The notes under the pieces are model-generated. The model saw only the letters and a program-made list of their open reading frames with translations, was not told the origin of the DNA and ran no database searches. From Streptomyces sp. ADI95-17 (GTDB lineage Bacteria; Actinomycetota; Actinomycetes; Streptomycetales; Streptomycetaceae): a DNA stretch of 52,973 bases. Location of the stretch: positions 1,202,843 through 1,255,815 of the forward strand of contig NZ_ML123044.1 in the NCBI RefSeq assembly GCF_003846175.1, read 5' to 3'. The translations under genes were made by a program, and so were the position numbers. Shown here one piece after another: positions 45,297-52,973 of the stretch (its first letter is position 1; each line of letters begins with the position of its first letter).

Positions 45297-46916
45297 TCAC
45301 CGGGCCCGTTCCACCCGCCGCTCGTCCCACACCGGCTCCGTCGTCTCGCGTACGACCCCGTCGGAGCCGAACACCAGGTAGCGGTCGAAGGACTTCGCGA
45401 ACCAGCGGTCGTGGGTGACCGCCAGCACCGTTCCCTCGTAGGCCTCAAGACCGTCCTGGAGGGCCTCCGCCGACTCCAGGTCCAGGTTGTCCGTCGGCTC
45501 GTCGAGCAGCAGCGCGGTCGTGCCGGCCAGCTCCAGGAGCAGGATCTGGAACCGTGCCTGCTGGCCGCCGGACAGCTTCTCGAAGGGCTGGTCGCCCTGC
45601 CGTTCCAGCTCGTAGCGGCGCAGCACGGACATCGCCCCGCCGCGGTCCTTGGCGTGCTCGGTCCACAGGATCTCGACGAGGGAGTGCCCGAGCAGCTCGG
45701 GATGGGCGTGGGTCTGTGCGAAGTGGCCCGGTACGACCCGGGCGCCGAGCTTCCACTCCCCGGTGTGCGCGACCTGCTCGCCCGCGAGGAGCCGCAGGAA
45801 GTGCGACTTGCCCGATCCGTTCGAGCCGAGGACGGCGACCCGCTCCCCGTAGAAGATCTCCAGGTCGAACGGCTTCATCAGGCCGGACAGCTCAAGGTTC
45901 TTGCAGGTCACCGCGCGTACCCCGGTCCGGCCGCCGCGCAGCCGCATCTTGATGTCCTGCTCGCGCGGCGGCTCCGGCGGCGGGCCCGCGTCCTCGAACT
46001 TCTTGAAGCGGGTCTGCATCGCCCGGTAGCGGGACGCCATGTCGGGGCTGATCGCCGCCTGCTGCCGCAGCCGGTGGACCAGCGCCTTCAGCCGGGCGTG
46101 CTCCTCCTCCCAGCGCCGCAGCAGCTCCTCGAACCGGGCGAACCGGTCCTTGCGCGCCTGGTGGTACGTGTCGAAGCCGGCGCCGTGCACCCACACGTCG
46201 CTGCCCGCCGGGCTCGGCTCCACGCTGACGATCTTCTCGGCGGCCCTGGAGAGCAGCTCCCGGTCGTGCGAGACGAACAGGACCGTCTTACGGGTCTCCT
46301 TGAGCCGGTCCTCCAGCCATCGCTTGCCGGGCACGTCGAGATAGTTGTCCGGCTCGTCGAGCAGCAGCACCTCGTCGGGGCCGCGCAGCAGCGCCTCCAG
46401 CACCAGACGCTTCTGCTCACCGCCGGAGAGCGTGCGCACCTCGCGCCACTGCGCCTTCTCGTACGGGACGCCGAGCGCTGCCATGGTGCACATGTCCCAG
46501 ACGGTCTCGGCCTCGTACCCGCGCGCCTCCGCCCAGTCGCTCAGGGCCTGCGCGTACTTCATCTGCGCGGCCTCGTCGTCGACGGTGAGGATCAGCTCCT
46601 CGGCCCGGTCGACCGCGAGGGCCGCCTCCCTGATGCGCGGCTGGGAGACGGAGACGAGCAGGTCCCGGACCGTGCGTTCGTCCCGCACCGAGCCCACGAA
46701 CTGCTGCATCACGCCGAGCCCGCCGCTCACCGAGACGGAGCCGCCGTGCGGCTGGAGGTCCCCGGCGAGCAGCCTGAGCAGTGTCGTCTTGCCGGCCCCG
46801 TTGGCCCCCACCAGGGCGACCACGGCCCCGTCCGCCACCCGGAACGAAGCATCGCCGAGCAGCACCCGCCCGTCCGGTAGGTAGTACTCCAGATGGCCCG
46901 CTTCAAGATGTCCCAT
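45297..46916 (-). CDS. ABC-F family ATPase
   Basis: About 539 residues with two nucleotide-binding domains and no membrane helices, so it is ribosome-associated rather than a transporter. NBD1 has GANGAGKTTL and LSGGEQKRL; NBD2 has GSNGSGKSHF and LSGGQQARF; both have LLLDEP. Between them is the basic helical linker (about 235-310) that in ABC-F proteins reaches the peptidyl-transferase centre. Roles range from translation factor to antibiotic target protection; which applies here is open. ATG 46916 is preferred by its GHLEAGHLEYYLPDGR opening; GTG 46931 and ATG 46925 are in frame. No clear ribosome-binding site. Confidence 0.93.
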   Translation of the reverse strand: MGHLEAGHLEYYLPDGRVLLGDASFRVADGAVVALVGANGAGKTTLLRLLAGDLQPHGGSVSVSGGLGVMQQFVGSVRDERTVRDLLVSVSQPRIREAALAVDRAEELILTVDDEAAQMKYAQALSDWAEARGYEAETVWDMCTMAALGVPYEKAQWREVRTLSGGEQKRLVLEALLRGPDEVLLLDEPDNYLDVPGKRWLEDRLKETRKTVLFVSHDRELLSRAAEKIVSVEPSPAGSDVWVHGAGFDTYHQARKDRFARFEELLRRWEEEHARLKALVHRLRQQAAISPDMASRYRAMQTRFKKFEDAGPPPEPPREQDIKMRLRGGRTGVRAVTCKNLELSGLMKPFDLEIFYGERVAVLGSNGSGKSHFLRLLAGEQVAHTGEWKLGARVVPGHFAQTHAHPELLGHSLVEILWTEHAKDRGGAMSVLRRYELERQGDQPFEKLSGGQQARFQILLLELAGTTALLLDEPTDNLDLESAEALQDGLEAYEGTVLAVTHDRWFAKSFDRYLVFGSDGVVRETTEPVWDERRVERAR

Positions 46917-46982
46917 ACACAGCATTGTCACGGCCCGCGAAGCACTGGCCCAACCGGTTTACGTCTCCTCTAGGATCGCGGC

Positions 46983-47837
46983 ATGAGCTTTGGGCAAGGG
47001 GGGCCCTCCTGGGGGCCCGGGGGCACACAGACTCCGGACTGGGCAGCGCTGGCCGACGAGTCCGCCGCGCGCAAACGGCGCAAGAGGTGGCTGCTGATCG
47101 GCGGCGGCGTGCTCGCCACCGCGGCGATCGGCGCGATCGTGGCCACCGCCGTCATCTCGGCCAACAAGAACAACAGTCCCACCGGCTCCGGCAAGAACGC
47201 GAGCGAACTGCCCGCGCCGAGCGACCTGCCGAGCGAGACCGCCGAGCCCGGACCCTCCTTCTCCTCGGTGGCGCCGCCGCCCCCGCCGAACCCGAAGGAC
47301 TACATCTCCGACGCCAAGAAGGACCGGGCGCCGATCACCGTCGACGCCTTCTTCCCCGGCAAGAAGCTGACAATGGGCGACCGCGTCTACGCCAAGGGCG
47401 CGACGCAGCAGACGAAGAACTGCGCCGCGACCACGAAGGGCGCGCTCGGCTCCGTCCTAGTGAACAACGGCTGCGACCAGGTGATCCGGGCCACCTACAG
47501 CAAGGACGGCGTCGCCGTCACCGTCGGCCTCGCGGTCTTCCCGACGGAGGCCCAGGCCAAGAAGGCGGCCCGGCAGGCGAGCGGCAGCGTCGCCACGCTG
47601 AGCGGCTCGGGCGTGCCGGCCTTCTGCCCCGCCGGTTCGGTCTGCCGCCGCACCGCCAACTCCTACGGCCGTTACGCCTACTTCGCCATCAGCGGGTTCA
47701 CCAGCGGCAAGAGCGTCACCACGGCCGACAAGAACGTCTACACCACCGGCAACGACCTGACGAACTTCACGTTCCGGCAGATCCACCGCCGCGGCGAACT
47801 CCAGGCCTCGGCGGCCGCCACCGCCCCCGCTTCCTGA
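46983..47837 (+). CDS. Membrane-anchored extracellular protein of unknown function
   Basis: 284 residues. A Gly/Pro-rich cytoplasmic N-terminus (1-30) is followed by basic RKRRKRW, one membrane helix (about 36-58), a Ser/Pro linker (65-105) and an extracellular domain. The domain contains four Cys (NCAATTKGA, NNGCDQV, FCPAGSVC) that could form two disulfides. No domain is recognised. Divergent from the ABC-F gene with only 66 bp between starts, so the two promoters overlap. Confidence 0.8.
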   Translation: MSFGQGGPSWGPGGTQTPDWAALADESAARKRRKRWLLIGGGVLATAAIGAIVATAVISANKNNSPTGSGKNASELPAPSDLPSETAEPGPSFSSVAPPPPPNPKDYISDAKKDRAPITVDAFFPGKKLTMGDRVYAKGATQQTKNCAATTKGALGSVLVNNGCDQVIRATYSKDGVAVTVGLAVFPTEAQAKKAARQASGSVATLSGSGVPAFCPAGSVCRRTANSYGRYAYFAISGFTSGKSVTTADKNVYTTGNDLTNFTFRQIHRRGELQASAAATAPAS

Positions 47838-47989
47838 CCCAGGCCGGGGATCCCGTCCGACTTCCGTTCCTCCTCACTCTTCCCCGCGTGCTGCGCCACG
47901 GTGACTTCGTGGCGACCCCTCCGAGCCCACCTGTGTAGGGTCTGCGGGTCCGAAGTGACGGTCCTGTGTAGCTGAAGGCGTGGGGTGGG

Positions 47990-50900
47990 ATGGCGGTCAA
48001 GGTCACGGTGGTGGTCCCGACGTACAACTCGGGGAGCCACATCGAAGCACTGGTCGATTCGATGCTGCGGCAGACGCTGCCCGCGGACGAGTTCGAGGTG
48101 CTCTTCGTCGACGACGGTTCGACCGACGACACACCCGCGCGGCTGGAGGCCCTGGTCGGCGAGCACGACCACTTCCGAATGACCCGCATCCCGAACTCCG
48201 GGTGGCCGGGCAGGCCCCGCAACATCGGCGTCGAGCAGGCCAACGGTGAGTACGTGCAGTTCGCCGACCACGACGACCGCATGGCACCCGAAGCACTTGA
48301 GCGGCTCTACGCCATGGGACAGCGCAACGGTTCCGACATCGTCATCGGGAAGGTCGCGAGCAACTTCCGCAGCCGCGGGGTTCCCTACGGCCTGATGAGC
48401 CGGACCCGCGAGTCCTGCACCGTCCGGAACGCGCCGCTGATCGACAGCCTGACGCCGCACAAGATGTTCCGCACCGCATTCCTGCGCAAGCAGGGCATCG
48501 TACACCCCGAGGGTCCTTGGATCCTGGAGGACCAGCTCTTCATGGTCCGCTGCTATCTCAAGGCGTCCGTCGTCTCGGTGGTGGGCGACTACGTCACGTA
48601 CTCGTACTGGGCGCGCGAGGACGAGGAGAACGCCGGCACCGCGCTCATGGACCCGCGCTGGTACTACGGAAATCTGCGCCAGATCATGGCGACCGTGGTC
48701 GCGGGCACCGAACCCGGGGCCGATCGCGACCGCCTTCTCCGCCGTTTCTACCGGGTGGAGATGCTGTCCAGGCTCGGCGTACCGGCGCGTGGCGCTCTCA
48801 TGGACCCCCGGTTCGACGGCGACCCGTTCGAGGCGGTGCGCGAGCTGGCCGAGGAATTCGTCACCGACGCAATGCACGACGGCCTGGCCCCGCTCCTGCG
48901 GGTCCGTTCCACGCTGCTGCGGCAGAACCGGCCCGGAGAACTCGATGAGTTCACCCTCCGCCAGACGGACCTCAAGGCCCGGTGCACGGCGGAGTCCGCG
49001 ACCTGGAACCGCGACCGGCTCAAGGTCGCGTTCACCGCGCGCTTCGAAGAGAGACCCGACGGCTCCGGGCTCGTACTCTCCCGCGACGGCGACCGGCACT
49101 TCCTCGCGCCGTACCTGACGGACGGCATCGTCGACGAACCCGTCGACGTGACACCCGAGTTGAAGACCTTCAAGGTCGATGTGCTGCTGCGCCACACGGA
49201 GACCGCACATGTGTGGGTCCTCCCGCACCGGACGTCCCTCGTCCTTGAGGAAGAACGCGGCGCCGACGGCAACATCCTCGTACGCCCCCTCGTCACCGGG
49301 ACCGTGACGATCGACCCGCGGCGTGCCGCGGGTGGCGGACCGCTCGGGGAGGGCCGGTGGCAGGTCCAGGTCCGGCTGTCCGGAGCCGGCCTCGACCGGT
49401 ACGCGGAACTCGGCGAAGCCACCCCGGCCGCCGGCCTCCCGGTCCCCGCCCCGCAGATCCTCGCCGGTCACAGGATCACCCCCGCCCACACCGACACCGG
49501 CCTCACCCTCGTCGTACGCGCCACCGACGACACCCCCGCGCTCCGCCCGCCCAAGGTCAGCGTCGTCGTCCCCACCCATGAGGCCGCGCCGGAGTCCCTC
49601 CGGGAAACGCTCGACTCGCTCACCGCCCAGACGCTGCCCGCCCACGACATCGACGTCGTCCTCGTCGGAGACGGCGACGGAGAGGTGCTCCCCACGAGCG
49701 ACGCCGCGTCCCGCAACACCGGAATCGACGCGGCCACCGGCCAGTACGTGCTGTTCATGGAGCCCGGCGACCGTCTCGCCCCCGAGGCGCTGCGGCGGAT
49801 GTACGACTACGGCTTGGAGCACGACGCCGACATCGTCGTCGGCAAGCTCGCCGGCAAGGACCGTGCCCTGCCGCGCGAACTCTTCGTACGGGACCGGCCC
49901 CGGGCAACGCTCGCCAAGGACCCCCTCGCCGACAGCCTCACCGCCAACAAGCTCTTCGACCGGGCCTTCCTCACCGAGCACGCCCTCCGTTTCCCGGAGG
50001 ACCGACACCCGCTGTCCGAGCAGCTGTTCACCGCACAGGCGTATCTGCGGGCGGGCCACGCCTCCGTACTCGGCAGCCAGGTCTGCTACCACTACGGCCC
50101 GAAGCGGCCCGCCGCCCCCGTGCCGGCCGCCGAGTTCTACGCGGCGCTGCCCGCACTCCTGGAGACCGCCGACACCCTGGCCGGTCCCGGAGCGGCACGC
50201 GACCGGCTGCACCGGCGATGGCTGCGCGTCGAGGTGCTCGACCGGATCGGCGGCAAACAGTTCCTGGAACTGGACGAGGAGGCCCGCACCGAGGTCCTCC
50301 ACGAGATCCGCGAGGCACTGAGCGGCCGGGTGTCCGAGACCGCGGTGGCGGGCCTTCCGGTCTCCCGCCGCGTGGCCGTCGGCCTGATCGAGGACGGGGA
50401 CCAGGACTCCCTGGTGCGGCTCATCGAGTGGGAGAACTCCATCGCCTGCCGCCCCACCCTCACCGAGCTGTCGTGGCAGGACGACGGCACGATGCACATC
50501 GCCTTCGGCGCCCAGCTGCACGCCGCCGACGGCCCGGTCGGAGTCACCACCGACGACGGCGACGACGGGGACCGGCACGTCCTCACCCCGACGGGCCTCC
50601 CCCGGCCCCTCCTCGATCGCTTCGCGGCCGAACCGCTCACCGGCGGCGCCTCCCCGGACAAGGCGTCCGTGGTCCTGGTCCTGCGAGAGCGCGGCAGCGG
50701 CGCCGAGTACCGCCTGGTCACGGAGAGCACCGTCGTCCGCGGCAACGGCGGCCTGGAGGTGACCGGCTCCACCGGACTGGATCCCGCCCGCGCGGTCGCC
50801 GGTTCACCGCTCGGCCGAGGCGTCTGGGACCTGTCCGTACGCCTCAACGCGCTCGGCTGGACCAAGTCCAGCCGCCTGGGCAAGGTACGCGCACCCGAGG

Positions 50901-51094
50901 TCCCCGCACAGCTCACCGCCGTGGCGCACCCCACCGAGCAGGCCCTCCGCATCACCCCGTACTGGACCAATCCGCACCGCGACCTGTCGCTGCGCGTCGA
51001 AGTCCCCGAGCCGCCGAAGCCGGCCGCCGCCGCGCCCCGGCCCCGCGGGTCGCGCCTGCTCGGCCGGGTCGCCCGGATCGTACGCAAGCGCTGA
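47990..51094 (+). CDS. Two-module family 2 glycosyltransferase (TarS-like) with degenerate second module
   Basis: 1034 residues, no signal or membrane helix. Module 1 (about 1-230) is an intact GT-A domain: VVVPTYNSGSH, FVDDGSTDD, metal-binding FADHDDR (93-97) and catalytic LEDQLF (179-184). A beta-rich region (about 300-510) resembles the accessory part of wall teichoic acid transferases. Module 2 (about 520-705) repeats the GT-A fold, but has GDGDGEV, FMEPGD in place of the DxD motif, SEQLF in place of EDQ, and lacks about 25 residues after the first motif. A second beta-rich region (720-1010) and a basic tail follow. It probably glycosylates a cell-wall glycopolymer. ATG 47990. Confidence 0.9.
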   Translation: MAVKVTVVVPTYNSGSHIEALVDSMLRQTLPADEFEVLFVDDGSTDDTPARLEALVGEHDHFRMTRIPNSGWPGRPRNIGVEQANGEYVQFADHDDRMAPEALERLYAMGQRNGSDIVIGKVASNFRSRGVPYGLMSRTRESCTVRNAPLIDSLTPHKMFRTAFLRKQGIVHPEGPWILEDQLFMVRCYLKASVVSVVGDYVTYSYWAREDEENAGTALMDPRWYYGNLRQIMATVVAGTEPGADRDRLLRRFYRVEMLSRLGVPARGALMDPRFDGDPFEAVRELAEEFVTDAMHDGLAPLLRVRSTLLRQNRPGELDEFTLRQTDLKARCTAESATWNRDRLKVAFTARFEERPDGSGLVLSRDGDRHFLAPYLTDGIVDEPVDVTPELKTFKVDVLLRHTETAHVWVLPHRTSLVLEEERGADGNILVRPLVTGTVTIDPRRAAGGGPLGEGRWQVQVRLSGAGLDRYAELGEATPAAGLPVPAPQILAGHRITPAHTDTGLTLVVRATDDTPALRPPKVSVVVPTHEAAPESLRETLDSLTAQTLPAHDIDVVLVGDGDGEVLPTSDAASRNTGIDAATGQYVLFMEPGDRLAPEALRRMYDYGLEHDADIVVGKLAGKDRALPRELFVRDRPRATLAKDPLADSLTANKLFDRAFLTEHALRFPEDRHPLSEQLFTAQAYLRAGHASVLGSQVCYHYGPKRPAAPVPAAEFYAALPALLETADTLAGPGAARDRLHRRWLRVEVLDRIGGKQFLELDEEARTEVLHEIREALSGRVSETAVAGLPVSRRVAVGLIEDGDQDSLVRLIEWENSIACRPTLTELSWQDDGTMHIAFGAQLHAADGPVGVTTDDGDDGDRHVLTPTGLPRPLLDRFAAEPLTGGASPDKASVVLVLRERGSGAEYRLVTESTVVRGNGGLEVTGSTGLDPARAVAGSPLGRGVWDLSVRLNALGWTKSSRLGKVRAPEVPAQLTAVAHPTEQALRITPYWTNPHRDLSLRVEVPEPPKPAAAAPRPRGSRLLGRVARIVRKR

Positions 51095-51111
51095 CGGCCG
51101 CGCCGCGGCCC

Positions 51112-51966
51112 TCAGCAGCATCCGCCCCCGGGAAGCGTCCGCACATTGCGCGCCTCCCGGGCGCGGGCGGCCAGCAACTCGTCGGCGGGGTAGGCCACTT
51201 CCTCCAGTGTCAGTCCGTGCGGACGCACCACGTGGACGCCGGGGTCGCGGACGCGGGCCGCGAGCACCTGGGCGGGCCACTCGGCGGGGCGGCGCCCGTC
51301 GCCCACGAAGAGCGCGGCGCCGATCAGCGCGCGGACCATGTTGTGGCAGAACGCGTCCGCCTGCACGGTCGCCGTCATGATGCCGCTCGCCCCGTCCCGG
51401 ACCCAGCTCAGCTTCTGCAGCGTACGGATGGTCGTCGCACCCTCGCGCTTCTTGCAGTACGCGGCGAAGTCGTGCTCGCCGACCATCCGGGCGGCCGCCT
51501 CGTTCATGGCGTCCACGTCCAACGGCCGGTCGTGCCACAGCACATGACCGCGCAACAGCGGATCCACCCCGCCGGGACGGTCGGCGACGCGGTAGGCGTA
51601 GCGACGCCACAGCGCCGAGAACCGCGCGTTGAAGCCCTCGGGGGCCGGTGCGATCCGCCAGATCCGCACGTCCGGCGCCATCCGTCCGGCCATCCGCCGC
51701 AGCAGTTTGTCGCCGTGCTCGGCCCACACCTCGTCGGGCAGGTCCACGTGCGCGACCTGGCCCCGGGCGTGCACCCCGGCATCGGTCCGGCCGGCGACGG
51801 TCAGGTCGTACGTCCGCGAGGAGCGCGTCACGGTCCGCAGCGCGTCCTCGATCTCGCCCTGGACGGTCCGCCTGGCGGTCTGCTTCGCCCAGCCCGAGAA
51901 GTCCTTGCCGTCGTACGCCAGGTCCAGCCGCACCCGTACGAAGCCGGGCTCCACCTCGTCACTCAC
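51112..51966 (-). CDS. truA: tRNA pseudouridine(38-40) synthase TruA
   Basis: 284 residues. Isomerises uridines 38-40 in the tRNA anticodon arm. Catalytic Asp62 lies in [30 protein letters not shown] opens the fold; [14 protein letters not shown] is diagnostic. The start GTG 51966 follows AAAGGA at 8 bp; the frame is open further up into the terminator region but without homology. The C-terminus ends GGGCC. Follows rplQ on the same strand after a strong terminator. Confidence 0.96.
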   Translation of the reverse strand: MSDEVEPGFVRVRLDLAYDGKDFSGWAKQTARRTVQGEIEDALRTVTRSSRTYDLTVAGRTDAGVHARGQVAHVDLPDEVWAEHGDKLLRRMAGRMAPDVRIWRIAPAPEGFNARFSALWRRYAYRVADRPGGVDPLLRGHVLWHDRPLDVDAMNEAAARMVGEHDFAAYCKKREGATTIRTLQKLSWVRDGASGIMTATVQADAFCHNMVRALIGAALFVGDGRRPAEWPAQVLAARVRDPGVHVVRPHGLTLEEVAYPADELLAARAREARNVRTLPGGGCC

Positions 51967-52016
51967 CCATGGGTCCTTTTCTACCGGTGCACGCGGCACA
52001 CGCGGGTACATGCGGA

Positions 52017-52054
52017 ACGGGCCCGCACCGCCCCGAAGGGTGGTGCGGGCCCGT
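52017..52054 (-). terminator. Terminator after rplQ
   Basis: Perfect 13-bp arms ACGGGCCCGCACC / GGTGCGGGCCCGT with a 12-nt loop that can pair internally (CCC/GGG). It lies 19 bp beyond rplQ and before truA, so truA likely depends on readthrough or its own promoter. Confidence 0.9.
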
Positions 52055-52072
52055 CCAGTGGTCTCAGAACGC

Positions 52073-52573
52073 TCAGGCGTCCTTCGACTCGGCGTCGTCG
52101 GCCGGCTTGGCGTCCTCGACGGCCTCGGCCGGAGCCTCGTCCTTCTTGAGGGCGTCTTCCTTGACCGCACGCTTCGTCGCGGCCTCGGCCTCACCGGTGG
52201 CCTGCTGGGCCACGGTCAGCGCCTCGACCAGCTCGATGACCGCCATCGGGGCGTTGTCGCCACGACGGTTGCCGATCTTGGTGATGCGGGTGTAACCACC
52301 GGGGCGGTTCTCGTACCGCGGGGCGATCTCGGTGAAGAGCGTGTGGACGACGCCCTTGTCCGTGATCGACTGCAGCACCAGGCGACGGTTGTGGATGTCG
52401 CCCTTCTTCGCCTTGGTGATGAAACGCTCGGCGACCGGACGCAGGCGGCGGGCCTTGGCCTCGGTCGTGGTGATGCGGCCGTGCTCGAACAGCGACTTCG
52501 CGAGGTTGTTGAGAAGAAGCTTCTCGTGCGCAGCGCTGCCGCCCAGACGGGCACCCTTGGCGGGCTGAGGCAT
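52073..52573 (-). CDS. rplQ: 50S ribosomal protein L17
   Basis: 166 residues. [40 protein letters not shown] and [19 protein letters not shown] are the L17 core (to about 118). The Ala/Glu/Lys/Asp-rich C-terminal extension (about 125-166) is typical of actinobacterial L17. ATG 52573 has AAGGAG 7 bp upstream. Downstream of rpoA on the same strand. Confidence 0.98.
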   Translation of the reverse strand: MPQPAKGARLGGSAAHEKLLLNNLAKSLFEHGRITTTEAKARRLRPVAERFITKAKKGDIHNRRLVLQSITDKGVVHTLFTEIAPRYENRPGGYTRITKIGNRRGDNAPMAVIELVEALTVAQQATGEAEAATKRAVKEDALKKDEAPAEAVEDAKPADDAESKDA

Positions 52574-52690
52574 GGTTTTTCTCCTTGTGTGCTGCACCGG
52601 CCGTATCAGGTACCGGTGTCAGTTCCCGTGCGACGGTCGCCGCCCGGAAGTCTTCGTCAGCCGCACGCACTCGACATCGAGCCCCAGCCC

Positions 52691-52722
52691 GAAAATCAAG
52701 CCCGTCCGGCGATTGAGGACAG
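52691..52722. repeat. Dispersed Streptomyces intergenic repeat, terminator-like
   Basis: CAAGCCCGTCCGGCGATTGA with flanks resembles the CCCGTCCGGCG(T/A)TTGAGGAC element I recognise as scattered between Streptomyces genes. On the minus strand CAATCGCC and GGGCTTG can pair imperfectly and are followed by ATTTTC, so it may terminate rpoA transcripts. The 206-bp rpoA-rplQ gap contains no gene. Confidence 0.55.
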
Positions 52723-52779
52723 AGCCTCACCCCGGTCCGGGGCGCCCAGGAGAACCCAGGCACCCCGGCCGGAGGCGAA

Positions 52780-52973
52780 TCAGTACTGCTCGGTCTCCAC
52801 GAAACCGGCGTCCGCGTCGTCGTCGGCGCCGAAGGCGTCGGCGGCGGCGGTCGGGTCGAAGCCGGGAGGCGAGTCCTTCAGCGCGAGGCCCATACCGGCC
52901 AGCTTCGCCTTGACCTCGTCGATCGACTTCGCACCGAAGTTGCGGATGTCGAGCAGGTCGGCCTCGGAACGGG
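52780..52973 (-). CDS. rpoA: RNA polymerase alpha subunit, C-terminal end (partial)
   Basis: The last 63 residues only; the gene runs off the right edge. [20 protein letters not shown] is the helix-hairpin-helix region of the alpha C-terminal domain that contacts UP elements and activators. The tail (DPTAAADAF, then [14 protein letters not shown]) is the acidic streptomycete end. Upstream of rplQ, the usual rpoA-rplQ order. Confidence 0.97.
   Translation of the reverse strand, partial: RSEADLLDIRNFGAKSIDEVKAKLAGMGLALKDSPPGFDPTAAADAFGADDDADAGFVETEQY

Overview
The window is high-GC chromosomal DNA from a Streptomyces species. The evidence is third-position GC bias, frequent GTG starts, and near-exact bldM, whiD, shbA and groEL1 genes in the conserved order guaB3-guaB-shbA-bldM-whiD. 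The right part carries the core block glmS-acpS-nnr-alr-tsaE, glmM-rpsI-rplM and truA-rplQ-rpoA. No tRNA, rRNA, CRISPR array, insertion sequence or attachment site was seen. Both ends are cut, inside guaB3 on the left and rpoA on the right.

Left region (1-4749): GTP synthesis (guaB plus a guaB3 paralogue whose catalytic Cys position is His) sits beside a developmental cluster. The cluster is shbA (sigma factor), bldM (atypical response regulator) and divergent whiD (iron-sulfur WhiB-like protein). A textbook sigma-BldN promoter lies upstream of bldM and a perfect 9-bp-arm palindrome upstream of whiD.

4843-14632 is accessory metabolism. It holds a LysR/MOSC divergent pair, an SDR enzyme and an apparent carbohydrate-acquisition locus: a secreted beta-helix protein, a DeoR/LacI-type hybrid regulator, a binding-protein ABC transporter and a 2-hydroxyacid dehydrogenase. 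TTCGATCA-type elements occur at both promoter regions of this locus, and a 20-bp tandem repeat lies between regulator and transporter.

14681-25619: groES-groEL1 with two CIRCE operators; a NodB deacetylase lipoprotein with a small coupled ORF; a THUMP-like methyltransferase; small membrane proteins; a VOC protein; an ECF42-type sigma with its DGPF/YCII partner and a matching candidate promoter; and an MFS pump divergent from a TetR regulator.

25616-36230: tRNA t6A genes (tsaD, tsaB, tsaE) with rimI; a YkuD-like protein that has lost its catalytic residues; a 59-codon ORF with a strong RBS behind an iron-box-like palindrome; alanine racemase; NAD(P)HX repair; AcpS; GlmS. The genes run in tightly packed minus-strand operons serving translation and cell-wall precursors.

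36445-52973: a large exported protein with a Flp-pilin-like leader, an ECF sigma with a CU044_5270-type partner, CoaA, a DUF389 membrane protein, glmM, rpsI-rplM, an ABC-F ATPase, a membrane-anchored protein, a 1034-residue glycosyltransferase with two GT-A modules (the second degenerate), then truA, rplQ and the end of rpoA. Strong terminator hairpins separate most units.
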